In this document: positions 5,919 to 6,655 of the stretch, in pieces | How the letters are laid out: every line of letters starts with the position of its first letter | Position numbering within the stretch: position 1 is the first letter of the stretch | Source of the DNA: an uncultured Lachnospiraceae bacterium | GTDB lineage: Bacteria > Bacillota_A > Clostridia > Lachnospirales > Lachnospiraceae | Reading direction: 5' to 3' | NCBI GenBank assembly: GCA_947177885.1 | Contig: CAMWWF010000165.1 | Span: forward strand, 1-6,655 | DNA: 6,655 bases | Translations under genes and position numbers: made by a program | Notes under the pieces: generated by a model | The model's input: only the letters and a program-made list of their open reading frames with translations | Databases searched by the model: none | What the model was told of the DNA's origin: nothing

Positions 5919-6655
5919 ATGCTTTCTCTGTATATTGCGCCGGTGGGAGTGGCCGCCAGACCGCCCTTTCCGGTTTCCTTTAATTCCTCCGGCAGTGCTT
6001 TGCCGATGCTTCTCATGGCGTCGAATACCTCATCCGGGGGGATTTTGCTGCGCACGCCAGCATTGGCCAGGTCCGCGGAGGTCAGTGCGTTGACAGCACC
6101 GATTACGTTCCGCTTCACACAGGGAACTTCCACCAGCCCGGCTACCGGGTCGCAGGCCAGTCCCAGAAGATTTTTCATGGCCAGAGCGGCGGCATGGGAG
6201 ATGGTTTCCCCGTCACAGCCCAGGAGAAAGGCGGTTCCCCCTGCAGCCATGGCGGAGGCGGCGCCGATTTCTGCCTGACAGCCGCCTGCAGCGCCGGAAA
6301 TGGAGGCTCTCTGGGCAATGACACCGCCGATACCGGCGCTGACATACAGGGCTTTTGCCATTTGTTCCGGTGTATAGCCCTTCTCCTGCTCCAGAGAAAG
6401 GAAGACGGCAGGGACTACACCGCAGGAGCCTGCGGTAGGTGCCGCTACAATGCGCTTCATGCAGGCATTGGATTCGCCCATTTTAATTGCCTTCTCCATA
6501 ACCAGTCCCAGGAAGGAGCCGCAGAGCAGACTGCCGCTGCGGCGGGCCGATGCAACCCGTTCTCCGTCACCGCCTACCAGGCCGCTGGCAGAGGAAAGAG
6601 AGGCGTCATAGGATGCGTCCGCAGCCTTCATGGCCTCATACATGGCCAGCATCCG
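5903..6655 (-). CDS. sdaAA: L-serine dehydratase, iron-sulfur-dependent, alpha subunit (5' end outside window)
   Basis: This is the C-terminal 250 residues of the catalytic alpha chain (full subunit about 290 residues), running off the right edge on the - strand; residue numbers here count from the first visible Met (6652). It converts L-serine to pyruvate and ammonia in the cytoplasm using an oxygen-sensitive [4Fe-4S] cluster. Hallmarks are APTAGSCGVVPA (71-82), SGAAGGCQAEIGAASAMAAGG (119-139) and CDPVAGLVEVPCVKRN (167-182). Cys125, Cys167 and Cys178 are spaced 42 and 11 residues apart, the spacing of the three cluster-ligand cysteines in the Legionella enzyme (343, 385, 396). The conserved end ATPTGAIYRESIKGLG closes the protein. 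A beta-subunit gene (sdaAB) would be expected upstream, beyond the window; a fused alpha-beta form cannot be excluded. It converges on the helicase gene and shares its terminal hairpin. Confidence 0.93.
   Translation of the reverse strand, partial: RMLAMYEAMKAADASYDASLSSASGLVGGDGERVASARRSGSLLCGSFLGLVMEKAIKMGESNACMKRIVAAPTAGSCGVVPAVFLSLEQEKGYTPEQMAKALYVSAGIGGVIAQRASISGAAGGCQAEIGAASAMAAGGTAFLLGCDGETISHAAALAMKNLLGLACDPVAGLVEVPCVKRNVIGAVNALTSADLANAGVRSKIPPDEVFDAMRSIGKALPEELKETGKGGLAATPTGAIYRESIKGLG

Overview
The window looks like chromosome of an anaerobic, butyrate-forming Clostridia, most likely a Lachnospiraceae relative of Roseburia, Butyrivibrio or Eisenbergiella. This rests on three things: the bcd-etfB-etfA block with its Clostridia-like proteins, an iron-sulfur L-serine dehydratase of the oxygen-sensitive type, and strong AGGAG/GGAGGA ribosome sites. 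The placement is inference from protein character; no marker RNA gene is present. No mobile element, CRISPR array, tRNA or rRNA was seen.

Layout. Bases 1-2597 hold the 3' end of a butyrate-synthesis operon on the + strand: butyryl-CoA dehydrogenase (bcd, C-terminal part only), then etfB and etfA, the two subunits of its electron-transferring flavoprotein. In such organisms these three proteins reduce crotonyl-CoA to butyryl-CoA and, by flavin-based electron bifurcation, reduce ferredoxin with NADH. The gaps between the genes are unusually long (96 and 130 bp) and hold small hairpins. A strong intrinsic terminator at 2651-2688 closes the operon, so etfA is its last gene.

Bases 2689-3113 carry no convincing gene. 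Most of this stretch is a decayed, purine-rich tandem array (15-bp units alternating in two types, giving a 30-bp period) from 2713 to about 2946, with a more degenerate tail. Its consensus has no stop codon in any of the six frames, so the open frames across it are not evidence of a protein. A probable extended -10 promoter follows at 3033-3061.

Bases 3114-5887 hold two + strand genes. The first encodes a small cysteine-cluster protein of the YkgJ/CxxCxxCC type. The second encodes a 665-residue superfamily 2 RNA helicase that resembles the mitochondrial Suv3 helicase and ends in a four-cysteine zinc-ribbon-like module and an arginine-rich tail. The Suv3-like helicase is the most unusual protein here.

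The helicase converges with a - strand gene, the C-terminal part of L-serine dehydratase alpha subunit (sdaAA), which runs off the right edge. The two genes are 15 bp apart and share a hairpin whose loop holds the sdaAA stop codon. I found no clear new multi-gene system. The best leads are the repeat array, the bacterial Suv3-like helicase with its tail, and the structured gaps.
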